64,000 bases of DNA from Ophiodon elongatus (taxonomy: Eukaryota; Chordata; Actinopteri; Perciformes; Hexagrammidae), in the NCBI GenBank assembly GCA_016806645.1, contig JACSYO010002159.1, forward strand, positions 7,469,501-7,533,500. Reading direction: 5' to 3'. The notes below the pieces were generated by a model that worked only from the letters and a program-made list of their open reading frames with translations, had not been told where the DNA came from and did not search any database. The translations under genes were made by a program, and so were the position numbers. This document shows positions 24,050 to 36,837 of this stretch, piece after piece (position 1 is the stretch's first letter; each line of letters starts with the position of its first letter).

Positions 24050-24420
24050 TGTTTACTAATTAAGTTTTTCGATCTCCTTTCTCCTATTATGCCTGTTTTT
24101 AATAAGCTGATAGTCAGGTGTACTTGACAGTAATGAATGACTGATTTTAGCTGATCGTTATTGCTGCCCTCCTCTCGCCTGCGATGCTCCGCCTGTGTGT
24201 GCGCACACGTGCGTGTGTGTGCGCGCGCGCTGTGGCTGCCTAATAAAAGGGATAATTGTTCCATCTTTGCTTGCAGACACATAAAGCAGTGTGTATTGAC
24301 TGCTTGACAGGCTGTGATTCCAGTAAAGCTAATGGCTTTCTCAATTCTCCTGCTCCATCCATCAGGCCCCGAGAGCACCCCGTCATGTTTTCAATTAATG
24401 AAGAGAAAACCATAAAAAGT
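24050..24420. promoter_or_regulatory. candidate conserved noncoding element
   Basis: Contains several TGACAG-type MEIS/TGIF cores (ACTTGACAGTAATG near 24123, GCTTGACAGG near 24302) and TTTTCAATTAATGAAG near 24388. A 37-bp alternating TG/CG tract at 24194-24230 interrupts it. Confidence 0.32.
24194..24230 (+). repeat. alternating TG/CG tract
   Basis: 37 bp of purine-pyrimidine alternation ending in GCGCGCGCGC; potential Z-DNA. Confidence 0.85.
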
Positions 24421-24473
24421 TAAAAGGCAGCGGGACACAGTGGACGACAGCGTGTACACACACTCAGACAAGG

Positions 24474-24474
<1 letters not shown>

Positions 24475-24514
<40 letters not shown>
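24475..24514 (+). repeat. (CA)n microsatellite
   Basis: 20 uninterrupted CA units. Confidence 0.97.
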
Positions 24515-24516
<2 letters not shown>

Positions 24517-24689
24517 ATTTGTAATCACCAATATGAAATATACACACATGCACACAAACAGAGTTGCAGTTTGAAAAAAAGAAACAAACTTGGAAATTGA
24601 AAGCTCTCCCAGCTTTTTTTACAGTGACACACACACAGACAGCCAAACAATGCTAGCTGTTGTTTGCTGTGAGTTTGAAGCTCGCCCGT

Positions 24690-24975
24690 GTCTCAACTAC
24701 CCACCCTCAGCTTGTAATCATAACGTATATGTATTCTGATGGTGGGCCTACTTAGTTTAGGTGCAGCTTGCTGGCTTTATGTAGCAGATAAAGGGAAACT
24801 TCCGATCTGCCTGGGTGAGCGATAGTAAAGCCCTCCAATTCGGGCAGGAAATTATGGAGTAAGTGGCTTTGTGGCTGATAGTCAAATGAAGCCAGGGCGG
24901 CTGGATGCCGGCTCTAATTAACCGGCTGGCAGGTTTCAGCGATATCAGGAATCCTACCGGCTAACCTGATGACAA
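24690..24975. promoter_or_regulatory. candidate conserved noncoding element
   Basis: Non-repetitive, balanced sequence with TCTAATTAACCGG near 24912 and AGCAGATAAAGGG (GATA-like) near 24783. No coding frame. Confidence 0.3.
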
Positions 24976-27079
24976 GACCAGGGTGTGCACAGGGGTACAC
25001 GTGCACGCACCAGAAATATGCACACACACACACAGACAAATGATTATCTCAAACTATATGTTGCAAAATCAAACCGATAGAAAAATATTTTTCAGGCCTT
25101 TGACCTTGAATTGTGTGTCCATCAAATTCAGCTCAGTAAAATGTTTTCTTAATCACCAAATAATCAGAGAACATCAACTCCACATTTCTTCAAATGCAGA
25201 AGAAAGCATTTTCTATAAACAACTCCCTCTGTTGCCTAATGACCGTTCATGTCTGAAGATCCGCAATCTAACAATCACATCATCAGACCCTTTACAGAAT
25301 TAATTTCAAATGATTGACAGTCTGTTATATGCATATCACTAATCTCTGTAATTCTCCATTACCTTATTGGACGGAAATAGGGAAAGAAAATGGTGAAAAT
25401 ACTGTTAGCCGTGCGCAATCAACTGAGAGAAAAACAAACAAATTGAAAATGTGGAGAATTCACTGATGATCAATCATACATGAAAACTTAAGCGTGTTTT
25501 AAGGGAACTGCTACAATATCGAATCATTCTGATCAATTAATTTGTGACTACAGTGTATACTGTAACAATAATGGGGACAATGAGACTTAGAGAAGGTGCA
25601 TAGAGGCCGCCATGCAAGATATTTATGCCTCTTATGTTTAATTTGCTGGTCTAAACCACCAGTAATGTGACATGAAAGTAAGCTAAAAAATGAATGTCAC
25701 AGTGACAAGAGTGCCTGCTGGGAAATGTTCAACATAACTGCCATATTTGTGAAGTCTGCTGGCAGTGTTTACTCCACATAGCCATATAAAACAATCATCT
25801 CCACTGGTGATTTCACTGAAATGAATCAGGAGAAATCTGTAGAGGAGACCTGGTACATCGCAAGCACATCATTTACTGAAAGGGATATTTCTAGATTTTT
25901 CTTGCATGTATTGACATTTCCCTTCCCTACTAGTAATATAGCCTGCATGGTTGTGTATTTCTGACTTGCTGCAATGGGAGTTCACACCCTATGCCCCTCT
26001 GTGTTCTGACCAGTAATACGACTGATAAGATGAACATTTAAAGCGGGCGAAAGAGAAGTTAACTTGGTGAGAATGACTTCATAGAAATCACATGAGCATC
26101 TTGTGCTGCGCCCGCACGCCTCTTCACTTTAACCAAACAGAGCTGAAGGTGAGAGAGTTACTGGAGGATAGATGAAGACGGCGTAATCATGCGTGGGAGT
26201 GAGATACAACCAATGCTTGTCAATCATCATCAAGCGCCCTTCTTGATGCTTGCAGTTTGACTTTCCTCATCGTTCAGGATAAGTTCCAACTCGACACACT
26301 CAAGGCTTTTTGATTTTGATGTAGTTATCTTTCACTTTGCTTGTGCATGTTGAATGTGACACATACCTTATTCTGGCTCACTAACACACATGCATTTTCA
26401 TAGCGATGCTTTTTCAGAGGGGAGAGAAAAGGAGGAATGGCAGCTGAGGATAAATGCATTTTTCATTATTATAGATTCTCTCCACTTCTCCGCTGGCAGC
26501 GAGAGCAACCTCTGCTTAAACATCTCCTTTCTGCCCCTCGGCGCTTCCCTGCTCTTGGACGCCGGCCAAGCAGAAAGTAATTTAAACATTACAGGAAATT
26601 AAATCTCACATTTCCAATTTTTACCCTAAAGTTTAAGTACAATGAAAATGTCACCCATGAATTATGGAATCAAGCTGAATTTCTCCTCCAAACTTTAAAC
26701 TGTGAATGTAAATGTCCTTGACAACAAGGTGGGCACTTGGAGGGTCCATCGCTCCCTCCCCCTGATGTGCCGCTATAACCAATCAGAAGGAGACAAGGCA
26801 GAATACTATTTGGCTGGGCTGTGTTTCTCTGCATGAAAATTGAAAAAGAAAGATCAGATGAAAGTGAGAGGCAGTTATCCCTGTTGGTATACATGCTGAT
26901 ATCCGATTTGTATTTTTCTGCACTGCTGAGAATCTTTAACTTATGGTTCAACATATATTTTCTGGGGGAAACTGTTGAATCTCTTGTAAATACATCATGT
27001 CTTTGTGATATTTAATTCTCTAAGCACAGCATTACTGCAAAGATAATACATCCACTTGATATGTCTCACACCCAGACCA
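24976..27079. other. noncoding; scattered regulatory-like patches
   Basis: Mostly AT-rich. TGACCTTGA at 25101-25109 is an exact ERR/NR5A-type half site in reverse. CATCAAG...CTTGATG is a small inverted repeat near 26228-26248. The block at 26400-26600 has enhancer-like balance. No gene supported. Confidence 0.4.
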
Positions 27080-27560
27080 AATTATATTTACTGCTAAATC
27101 ACATTTCTGATGGCGCTGCATTATTAGAAAATTGCATGTTGTGCGTTTGATTTATGTCCCAGCATATCTAGAGAAAAAAAAACATCCACCCTCCTACGCT
27201 TGCAGGTGAGATGAGTTCTTGCAGATTGCTGTTAGTGTCATCCTCCAAGCTAAGTGTTGTATATTAAAGAGACATGGCAGTGGATTGTCACCCTGGCGCC
27301 CCACCACCTAGCAATGGGCCATCTTTAATTATGGTCCAACGGAGGTGAATGCATCAGAAAAGGCCTGACTGAGCGACCAGTGTGTAGATTATTTTAATTT
27401 GCGCCCCGCCCCTAAGTGAGCGATGCGGCCGGCCTTGACCCTCCTCTGACTGCATGGATTAATGCCTGGTAATGACTGCTGAGGCTATCATTGCGGCGGG
27501 CATCATTAATTATCCTTATTGATTGTTGCTCTCAGAGATAAAGCGTTCTGCTGACTGGAA
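27080..27560. promoter_or_regulatory. candidate conserved noncoding element
   Basis: Long non-repetitive block with TTTAATTATGG (about 27324), TTTTAATTTGC (about 27393), GGATTAATGCC (about 27457) and TAATTA at 27507-27512 next to ATTGATTGTTG (SOX-like). It includes the juxtaposed splice motif at 27183-27211. Densest motif cluster in the window. Confidence 0.38.
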
Positions 27561-28112
27561 AATACCCTCCATGCGCAAGGTCAAGGTAAAAAAAAAGAAG
27601 AGGAACCTAGATAATGGCATAGGGGCCACCACACCTACAATAGAAGATAAATATGGCTGCCGCCCGCAGCATCCCATGCCACTAATGTCTATCTCTCTCT
27701 CTGTCCTGTCCTTCACTGCTGTCCCCCCCGTCTCCTCCTCTCTTCCTCAATTTGTCTGTCTCATCATTTCCTGCCGTCCTGTCATTTTCTCCCAACGGGG
27801 ACCGTAAGAGAGTCCAAGAAGAAACCCAAGCAGTTTGTGCGCATTTGTGCAAAGACTAATGATATGACGTACAAACTGGTGAGAAATGAAGGAGTGCAAG
27901 TGAAGGAAGATGCTGAGAGAGAGAGAGGAAACAGTTGGAGGAAAGAAGCGCAGAGAGTATATGGAGACAATCGTGAAGTAGGCTGGCAGGCAGCTGTAGT
28001 GCTCAGGCAGATTAAGTTTCCGCGGCTGCCATAATGGAGGAGACAGCAGGAAGTCAGGGTTTTATATTTACACTACTCTACATCACCCTGCCCTCATATA
28101 CACGGAAACAGG
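27561..28112. other. noncoding, no gene seen
   Basis: Purine-rich then CT-rich sequence. Frames here have no coding signature. Confidence 0.45.
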
Positions 28113-28144
28113 CACACACATACACACACACACACACACACACA
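28113..28144 (+). repeat. (CA)n microsatellite
   Basis: Short CA tract with one TA interruption. Confidence 0.9.
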
Positions 28145-28164
28145 TACCCTCGTTTTAAAATTTT

Positions 28165-28433
28165 CAACCAAGAAGTCCTGCACATAACCCCCAGTAAAAC
28201 CGCAACTTGTCGTTTTTACGCTTTGGTTTTGAACGGATTAAACAAATGAGATATACTATGTTAATTAGTGAGCTTTATGTGCTGGTAGGCAGATTTTTTT
28301 TAAAACTTTGAACAGAACTAGGGCACCTGTCTCCTCCCGCTTTTAGTCTTTGTGCTAAGCTAATTTAAGTAGCTTCATTACCGTACAGACATGAGAGTTG
28401 CATTGGTCTTCTCGTTAAAATCTCTGCAATAAA
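28165..28433 (-). mobile_element. percomorph dispersed repeat, second copy
   Basis: Reverse copy of the family at 2305-2715: CACATAACCCCCAGTAAAAC, then GTCGTTTTTACGCTTTGG, GTTAATTAGTGAGCTTTATG, GTGCTAAGCTAATTTAAG and CCGTACAGACATGAGAG. One end appears truncated. Non-coding. Confidence 0.6.
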
Positions 28434-29280
28434 GGGGATAGACTGTGGTTATGGGAAATAAACTATTCTTGAGGTGTGGTTCAGGTTAGGCCCATCTATT
28501 TTACATTCCTTCTCGTTACATGCAAAGCACACTACTTCCTGCATTGACACTGAAAACGTAAATCTTGAGGTCCAAATCGCCAAATATGATGTAATTTATA
28601 GGGATACTCGGCTGCATATTCGTAGTATGAGAGTAGGCTTGTTTCACGCCTACCACTTCATGAGATGCCCGGTGTGTGTATCCGTGTGTATGTGTCTGTG
28701 TGTGTGTCTCCTCTTTCAGACTTAAACAGGCTGATCCGGCAGACGGGAAGTGAGTGTGACAGAAATGTATTCTCTTTTCAAACGCTGGTTGGAGAGGTTG
28801 CTGTAGCATCTTGCTTGTCCTCGCTCTTCTCTAAGCCTGTGATTGGCATGTCTTCATATGTGGATCCTGTTCTTCCTGTGACTCGCTTCTTTGTACGACT
28901 AGCCAGTGTCAAACAACAAATAAGTACAAATGTCCCTCCCGAAGCTGAGGACAGGAAGAGCGGAAGCAACATGAAGACGTAGATTATGCAAACGTTTGTG
29001 TCCCACAAAAGAACATTTGGGTTTTCATGTTCTTAAAATTGATATCAAGGATACATAGGTGTACACTGCTGGTTTTGGTGGTCTTGATCCATAAATGCAC
29101 TTTGTCTGGGTTTCATAACGCGATAGAGACGCAGACGGTGGAGGTAGGGCAAGATGAAGGAGTAGTCTGTCTTTTTTTGTTAGTACCTGTTTGAAGTGTA
29201 TCAGAAGCAGCTTTCCAAGGTCTGGAAATTCATTACTGGACAGCAGCTTTGAAAGAGGTCTGTTGGATGTATATAGGTTT

Positions 29281-29283
<3 letters not shown>
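28434..29283. other. noncoding, no gene seen
   Basis: Unique-looking sequence with short TG stretches near 28670-28710. No supported gene. Confidence 0.45.
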
Positions 29284-29359
<76 letters not shown>

Positions 29360-29386
29360 TGTGTGTGTGTGTGTGTTTGTGTGTGC
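29284..29386 (+). repeat. (TG)n microsatellite, longest TG tract
   Basis: 103 bp of TG with one TA and one TT interruption near the 3' end. Confidence 0.97.
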
Positions 29387-30568
29387 AAGCCTGCAGCCCA
29401 TTGTATTCAGAGTGGAATTGCTAAGCAGTAGCCCGAGGCCATGAACAGGCAGCTATGGCCAGGTATGGCTAGCCATTACTGCAGGGCATCAGACAATCAG
29501 ACTCTCTGGAGAAAAGATCATACACAGCCATATAGTGTGTGTCTATTTGGGTGTGTGTGAATGCATTTGTGCGACAAAGACAGACAGAAGAAACACACAA
29601 TCTATGTCTACATTGTCAAGCTTTATAGGATCCAGAGTTTTTGAACTCGGATTGTGATCTTATTCAGAGTTTAAGTGGGGGTTTTGATCTGGATCAGATG
29701 ACCCCGCGCGTGTGTGCATGTATGCAGGCATATAGAAGAGAAGCGGAAAGAAAACCGAGAAAGAGAAATCAGACTGTGTTGTTGTACAACTGTTGGCAAA
29801 TCAATACACGACCACATCACTGACAGGAGAACCCAATCAGAGGCCAAAGGCTGGAGGTACGACTTCGATGCTTACAGTGCAAACACGTTTACACAGCGGC
29901 GCACAGCAAACTGCTGTGGTGTCGTGTTTCTTCTTCTCCTCTTTCTTTCTCTGTGACCAAACATTCAATTACAGCTGAAAGTGCCTTTAGTTTTGATCAG
30001 GTGAGAGGATCCGTGGGTCAAACAGGAAGACTCTCCTCCAGGACAGAGATCAGTGAGACGGGCTTGACAGCTACTAGAGTCCCAGTGGGCGGCAGCCGTC
30101 CAGGCTAGGCCTGAGAGAAAACGTCACCATCTGGTAGTGCTACATGCAACGTACATATGTGACCAAGTACCGATCCTGCATTGTACAGGATGTGTGCTTG
30201 CTTCAGATACTGCGATGTAATATAATGTGCACAGTATAAATGCAAAAGCTAACCGAGACGATCATATTACACCTATGTTTTTGATATGAACTTCCTGTTC
30301 TTTTGTGCAGTATTTCAAACAAATTTAACCGATAAATGTTTCGGATCCACATTGTAGGTGGATGCGATGCATTATGTGAGCACACATGTATAGTAAACAC
30401 ACTAACACACATGCAAAACAATTTGAGGGGTGTAGGGGGTGGAAGGAGGGGTGGAGGGGGGCGTAGCATGATGCCCATCTATCTTTCTGACATCTCCTAA
30501 CCCAATCCCACTGGGGCTAACTGAATTCAATCCTCAACATTAGATAAGCACATACCCCCTCCCCTCTA

Positions 30569-30570
<2 letters not shown>
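29387..30570. other. noncoding; G-rich patch
   Basis: Balanced sequence at 29410-29520 and 30000-30130. A G-rich stretch at 30427-30461 has quadruplex potential. No gene seen. Confidence 0.45.

Positions 30571-30632
<62 letters not shown>
30571..30632 (+). repeat. (GT)n microsatellite
   Basis: About 31 GT units. Confidence 0.97.
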
Positions 30633-30634
<2 letters not shown>

Positions 30635-33025
30635 CATATCACACACACATAGCAGCAGGTTTAGATTGTTTCTACAGTCAAGTGTTAGTGTGCAGGTCAC
30701 ATAGCAAGAGGGGGAATGAGGCAGAAATCAAGAGAAAAAAGCCAACAAGCCCAGCAGACAAAGAGAGACCCTGGCAGAGACAGAGGGAGAGAAAAAGGTT
30801 TGACGTTGCCTGTCCGGTGGGAGTCCATCCTCTGTTTTCTCCCCTCACCCTTTCTCCCCACTCTACCTCCCTGTCTCTCTACCCCCTGCCTTGTACCCGC
30901 CCTCCCCATCCCTCCAGTTCTCCCCTCTCAGCAGCTCTCTGCTGATTGTTTGGGCTTCTTGGTGCCTATCCGGCCCATCGCTCTATGTTTCCATCAAACG
31001 CAGCATTTATCTTATCATTGCCTTGACAACTGCCTATTAGTCCAAAAGAGTCTGCAGGCTCTGTGTTCCCATGGCGATGACATGGTGACATTGCCGGGCA
31101 GCTCTGAACCGCCTGCTGAGATAGTGGACCCGTTTCCTCTCCGCCTCTCACCCTGCCCATCCCTTTGCCTCCCTTTTGCTCCTCTTTTGGCAGCAGCCCC
31201 CGTCCCCTTACACCGCTTTGAGTGTGTGTGTGTGCACGAGTGTGCAAACATGCACATTTGGGAAATTCTACTCTCTGTGTGTTGTTTTACTGTCACCAAC
31301 GAGGGAAGATTAGAGGCTCAAGAAATGTTCCACGGACACCTGGTGAGGACATCTACATCTCTGCGCTTTTCGTGTTCTGTATCCGTGTTTATCAGTGGTA
31401 TATGACCTCATTAGTGAGGGTCTGGAGACTGTGAAACATCCAACACAGATTTACGCTTTCGCTTCTGGAAAAGGGATTCTGCAATCACGTGAAGATGAAT
31501 CACATTCAAAGAGAAATGACTAATGCAAGTGAGACATGCAGAGACTGTGAGACCAAGTGGCCTTAAAGCTGCACAACCCTGTCCTGGAGCTCCCACTGCT
31601 TCTGATGCTCATCACCTTTCTGGTGTTGTGTGTAATTAACGGGGGAAGACAATAATAACAATAACAACCACAGCAATATGAGCAGACCTGCAGAGTGGAT
31701 GGAAAGAAAAGAAAGAATACATTTATATGTCGAGAGAAAACTATATTTAGCACGGTCCTCAAGCCCCTGACCTTATCTTGCCTCTTACTGCCTGCCAGTA
31801 TTATTTTAAGAATAGTGGTGATCAGATGGTAACCTGGTGAGTATTTTCATGTTGAGCACAGACAAAGATGAGTAATGAAAAGGAATAGAATAAATGACGG
31901 TGTTGGAACACGCATTGTGCTGACAAAACTCGGTTTGAACACTCCTCTTTACTTCCAATCTGCTAAGAGTGTTCTTATGAATGTTTAACAGCAGTTTATG
32001 GGGTTAGCATGCAGATTGGGTCACCTTGTCTGCTGCTATTTCTGCACACTCACACGTGGTTTGTTATGAGGAGCAGTAATACAGAATTACATCTTGTAAT
32101 CTGGCATTTTAATTTGTGCTTCCTGAAAGTACTGGTGAGATGAAGACACACGGTCAGAGTGAAGCACACACACATGTATGCGAACACTGTTATTTTACCT
32201 CTTATCAGCGTGCTATCCTGTGGTCAGTGATTCAGTGCATTAGCTGTGATCTGTGCTCTGCCTCTCTTGCTGGATCCGGATGAGAGAGGAAGGGGTCTCC
32301 GAGGGCAGCTCAAAGGGGCCCAGCTCTAATAATAGAGTGTAAATCTCAGTCATTACTGCTCTGACAGGACACTGTGTCATCATTGTCTGGCGCAGAACTC
32401 CTCTCGAGTGGAGAGGCTTCAAGTTAACTACTGTTTTTATTGTGGGCAGCCCAGAATCCCTTGTAGTTTGGTAAATGACAGAGTGTGAGGGGAGTTCTGA
32501 GCGCAGCACAGTCACCACAGGATGTTTGATTCAAGCTGCTACAACAGATATTATGATTTTATATAAAACTTTGACTTGCGGTCTATCGATCCAGACAGCT
32601 ACCAGAGACCAAAAAACTTTTGCACTATTGAAAGACTTCCTGGATACAAATGTCAGGCGGCCTTATCCCACCAAATTTATAAACTACTGTTACTACACCA
32701 GCTCTTTATAAGAGCGCTTTCCTTTTGTTGAAACAGCACACCAGTGGGACTGACATTCCATATCCTGTTAAGCAGGAAATCATCATTGGTCTCAATAACG
32801 GCGGGCCATAAAATCACATTTCAGCATCCATCGATTTTCATTTCATAGTAAATGGCAGGTAACAAACCGCGGGGCCGCTGAGCGGTGCAGTGTAATGCGC
32901 CTCTGATAAACAGTTAAAAGAAGTTCATCCACTCTGCTGAACTGCGGCAGAAAAATCAACACTAATCTGATGAGAGGCAGCAAAACAAATTCTACTGTTG
33001 CGCTCTCAACACTGAATTCAAGGAA
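30633..33025. other. noncoding; CT-rich block and regulatory-like patches
   Basis: A CT-rich block at 30820-31200 leaves the longest open frame of the window (229 codons, 30716-31405), which is not coding-like. Balanced patches at 30950-31110 and 32740-32930 could be regulatory. No gene supported. Confidence 0.45.
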
Positions 33026-33078
33026 GAGGAGAGGAGAGGAGAGGAGAGGAGAGGAGAGGAGAGGAGAGGAGAGGAGAG
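33026..33078 (+). repeat. (GAGGA)n minisatellite
   Basis: About ten tandem GAGGA pentamers; pure-purine strand. Confidence 0.95.
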
Positions 33079-34254
33079 ACATGTTGGGAAGAATGGAACA
33101 GAATTAAAAAGACAAAAGGACAGAAGCTAAAGACAAAGTGGAAAGGCAGCGAAAATCACAAAATAGGAGAGAAGTCAGGGAAATGAAAGAAGGTGAAAGG
33201 AATATGCTTAGATACAACATTGGATAAAAGGATATGCATAAGAAGAAGGAGGAAAGAAAAAGTAAAAATGGTCTTGAACACATACAATTAAGCCATAGAT
33301 TTTGCTTATTTAATAGCTTGGTTCGGTCTTGTCCTTCAAACTAAAAAGGTTGGGTCGTTTGAATGACTAAACCAGTGGGTTTTCATGCGTAAGCCCCGTA
33401 ACTACAAACTATATAGCCTATGTATGACCATTTTTCAAACCTACCATTCATTTCTACATTCAGTCACTACCTTCTGTACAGTCATTGTTTTCAGTGTACT
33501 TGACATTTGAAATAAGTAGGCCTAATCCTTCACAATGAACAGTTGACTTTGGTTACTTTTGAAATACCAGTATCATGTATACATTCACTGTGATAGATTA
33601 CTTATTTTAAGTAGATTTTAAGTCTATGAAAGTTGATATTCTCCACTGGCATGAAGTCAAACAAATGGCCGCCAAAAAAATAGGATATCCAGCCAGAGCT
33701 CATGGTTTGCTTTGTAAATTGGATGGCAGTAAGTGCTGATGTAATGGTTTGTAGACTACAGTATGCAGGTAATGGTTTGAAACACAAGTTTAAACATTTC
33801 TCCCCCATACATGGCTCTATTTTCTTGTTTCCCGTTGGCTTTGTTTTTCTCTTGTAGTGTCTTGTCTCTGTGCTCTTTTTGGAGGAAAATGCCAGATCAA
33901 CAGAAACGTCACATCCAGGATGAGGGGCTTACTTTTGTATCTTCTAATTGAAGTGCCTCGCTACCTTAGTGTCTGACAGCTCCTTTTGACAAGTGATGTG
34001 TTTTTTGAAAGTGAATCAGCTTTCTTTGGCTCTGAGTGCTATAGACAGCAAAGAGCAGTGTGGGTCAAGCTGAATGCTGGTCTCTATACTGACTTACTGC
34101 TGCCTCCTGCCATCACGAAGCTTGTCATTCATTTCATCGTTAATCCTGCCTTCTTCTTTCAGCGGATACACTCTCTTCGGCGTATTTTTCTTCCCTCAAG
34201 TCCCAAACAAGCCAACCACACATGCAGTTCACCAGCCTGTGTTCTGAAACACAT
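33079..34254. other. noncoding, no gene seen
   Basis: Purine-rich near the pentamer array, then AT-rich. No supported frame or recognised repeat. Confidence 0.5.
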
Positions 34255-34632
34255 GTTTAAAGCTCCACTAATCACTATCTTTATAGTATCTATGGATCAC
34301 ATGACTATGTGTAACGTGAGAGGTGCTATAACCTGACTCCCCTCAGCTCTATGAGGAGCTTTAGCATCTTTCAGCTCATTGTTTTGTTTTTTTCGGTTTG
34401 GATACTCTCTCACTGTCTCAGAGCATCGTTTTCAGCTCCAGCAGCCAGCTGTTGTCAGTAAAAAAGTTCTAATAAACCTGTTGAATGCTACCTGGCCAGC
34501 ATGAATGAGCAGACAGACACAGTTAGCGACTAGCTGGTGAACATAATGTAGCATTAGGGAGCTAAGTAGCAGGGTTTTCAGTTGGTGGAGACCAAAACAA
34601 AAGGAAACAAATGAATGCTAATGTTGCTCAGA
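34255..34632 (+). mobile_element. percomorph dispersed repeat (CTCCAGCAGC / TTAGCGACTAGCTGG family)
   Basis: Landmarks in order are TTTAAAGCTCCACTAATC, TTTCAGCTCATTGTTTTG, TTTTCAGCTCCAGCAGCCAG, AGTTAGCGACTAGCTGGTG, GTTGGTGGAGACCAAAAC and AATGAATGCTAATGTTGCTC. They match a short repeat I recognise as common in percomorphs. The class is unknown to me and there is no coding capacity. Confidence 0.6.
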
Positions 34633-36420
34633 TGGGTAAATAGCCAACTCTTTTCTGACATGTTGGACATAATAACTTTATATGGTGTCATCTTGTGTTG
34701 TGTTTGATTTTGTTCGAGGTCTAAAAATAAATTATCACTGCTTTGAAAAAAAAGATGTTTTTCTGACAAACAACCTCTTTGGTTGCGAATAATAACCCTG
34801 AGAAGAAAGGAGATGGTTATAGTGCCATAAAACCTCTACAGGGGGGATTTCTGGAAGAATAGTTGGGTCAATAGTGCATGCGACATCGACATCAGAGGAA
34901 ACAATTTGCATCCTGTCTCTTACCAACTGTAAGCTTTGGTTTATTTTAACCAGAACCACAACCCTAACCAAGAAGTTTTAATTACCTCAACACAAGCAAA
35001 CCTTCTAATACATATCATACACAATAAACACTTTAATGAATCACTTTTGGAACGGTCATAAAAATCCGAACTGACAAAATAAGTATTTAGTCATTTAGCT
35101 ATGGAGATTATGAGGATTCAGTCACACAATAGACAGCAAAAATCAGTACTGGCTCTAACTTTTTTCCTACCCTTTACATAAAATACTACAGTACTATGCT
35201 GATAATGGATGGCATTTTCAGTTTTACCACATTATGCCATTATCCTGGAGAGATTTTATTTAAGAACATGATATCTCAGGCAATAGTTATTTGGTCTATG
35301 GGTTGGGGTTCTGGTGGTGCAGCACAAAGCTCATCCACCCTGCAGCTTCTGTATAATCCCATCTTTGCCCGTACCATTCAGCATTGCTCCATCAACAACC
35401 AGAGAGTGAACCTTCAATTATATCTTTGACCAACACACACAGCCAGTGCTCATCATTGGAAGCCAGCCACGTCCACATGGAATGGAAATATGGTTAGAAT
35501 CAAGTCTGAAAAATTTCCTAAATTTTACTCCCTCTGCCTCTCCTTGGCGTCTTCCCACTTTCCCACTCCAGCTCTGTGTGTGATATTATGAAGAACAGAT
35601 TTTCCAGAAAGGAAATGAAAGGGCTTGTTAGCAGAGGAGAGAGAGGGAGAGTAAGAGAAAGAGATCAGAGGGCCACTGTTGAGGCTGACAACAGCCCAGT
35701 CTCCCGGCACCATGAACCGACCCACCCAGCAGCTAGCCAGCCTTCACAGGGCTGCTTAAATCCACATGCAGGTCACATTACTGCTCGCCTTCATCAATGT
35801 TTACTGGCATGTTAAAGATTGTAATAACATTGGTCATGACAGAGATTTTTAATTTAGATGTTTTTTTTTAAGGGTTTGTAAACCAGCTGTGGCGAGGAGA
35901 GAAATAGTCAGAAAGAGACACATGCTGGCACAGAGGTGTAACCACATTTGGACTGAGATGAGAACGAGGCCTGCAAGGTCATGCTCTATAAACACTCTTC
36001 AAATCAGGATGCGAAACTTTTGTTATACATACTAGGTTCAGTCAACAATTTGTGCATGTCTTCATGTTTTCAGTGGTCATTTGAGGTACAATAATAAACA
36101 CGGTTTGAGTCATGACAGTAAACATTCAGCAACAGCAAAAAAATAACCCACAAACAGGCAAATCAGAAATTTCTGTAATTTCCGCCATCGCCAACATCTC
36201 TTTCCGTCTCTTTCTTTCTCGTGCTTTAACTTCTGTGTAAAGGCCTGAATCTGAAACACAGTTTGTCAGTGTATTTTCTTTGGGTAGTGGGCCGTACTGT
36301 AGCTCTGCTTAACTTAGATAAATTGGACTCTGATCAAATACTTGAAATGTGGCGCAAGGACTCTGTGCTTATTTAAACTGTAATGATGAATACACAAATC
36401 AGAATGGGCGCTGTGATGAG
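34633..36420. other. noncoding; AACC-rich repeat fragment near 34925-34985
   Basis: GGTTTATTTTAACCAGAACC followed by CAACCCTAACCAAGAAG at 34936-34974 belongs to the AACC-rich family. The remainder is AT-rich with no supported gene. Confidence 0.45.
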
Positions 36421-36474
36421 GCACACGCGCGCACACACACACACACACACGCGCACACACACGCACACACACAC
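36421..36474 (+). repeat. (CA)n/(CG) alternating tract
   Basis: 54 bp of unbroken alternation including GCGCGC and GCGC steps; potential Z-DNA. Confidence 0.95.
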
Positions 36475-36837
36475 CCCTCTGCCCTATAGATTGTTGCTGG
36501 GTTGAGGCTTGAAGAGCCTTGCCTTGTTCAAGGTTATACACCCACTGTTCTGTTCCAGTGAGCTGTGTAACCATAACAGTTTAATGACATGCTATTACAG
36601 GGCTATCACACTTACAGCATCATGTTAACACCACAACCACTGCCCCAGTCCCACACAGACAGTAGGCTATATCAGATGTAGGCCCTAATCCTACTCATTT
36701 GGCTCATTGCCTTGTACTTTCACGCAGACTTCCGTTCTTCCTTTTCTTCTTTGTTTATTTAATTCCCTTTGTCTTTCTTACTTTCTTTTTGCTTTTAATT
36801 CCTTCTTCACAATGGTGGGAACTAAATGAGAACATTT
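36475..36837. other. noncoding, no gene seen
   Basis: Unique-looking sequence; no supported feature. Confidence 0.45.

Noticed and set aside
30716..31405. 229-codon open frame, longest in the window
   Set aside because: It runs through a CT-rich block where stops are depleted, is Pro/Leu/Ser/Cys-rich, passes through a TG stretch and shows no domain or splice signal.
33026..33078. Tandem array considered as CRISPR or satellite
   Set aside because: Simple GAGGA pentamer array with no spacers; ordinary minisatellite in a vertebrate genome.
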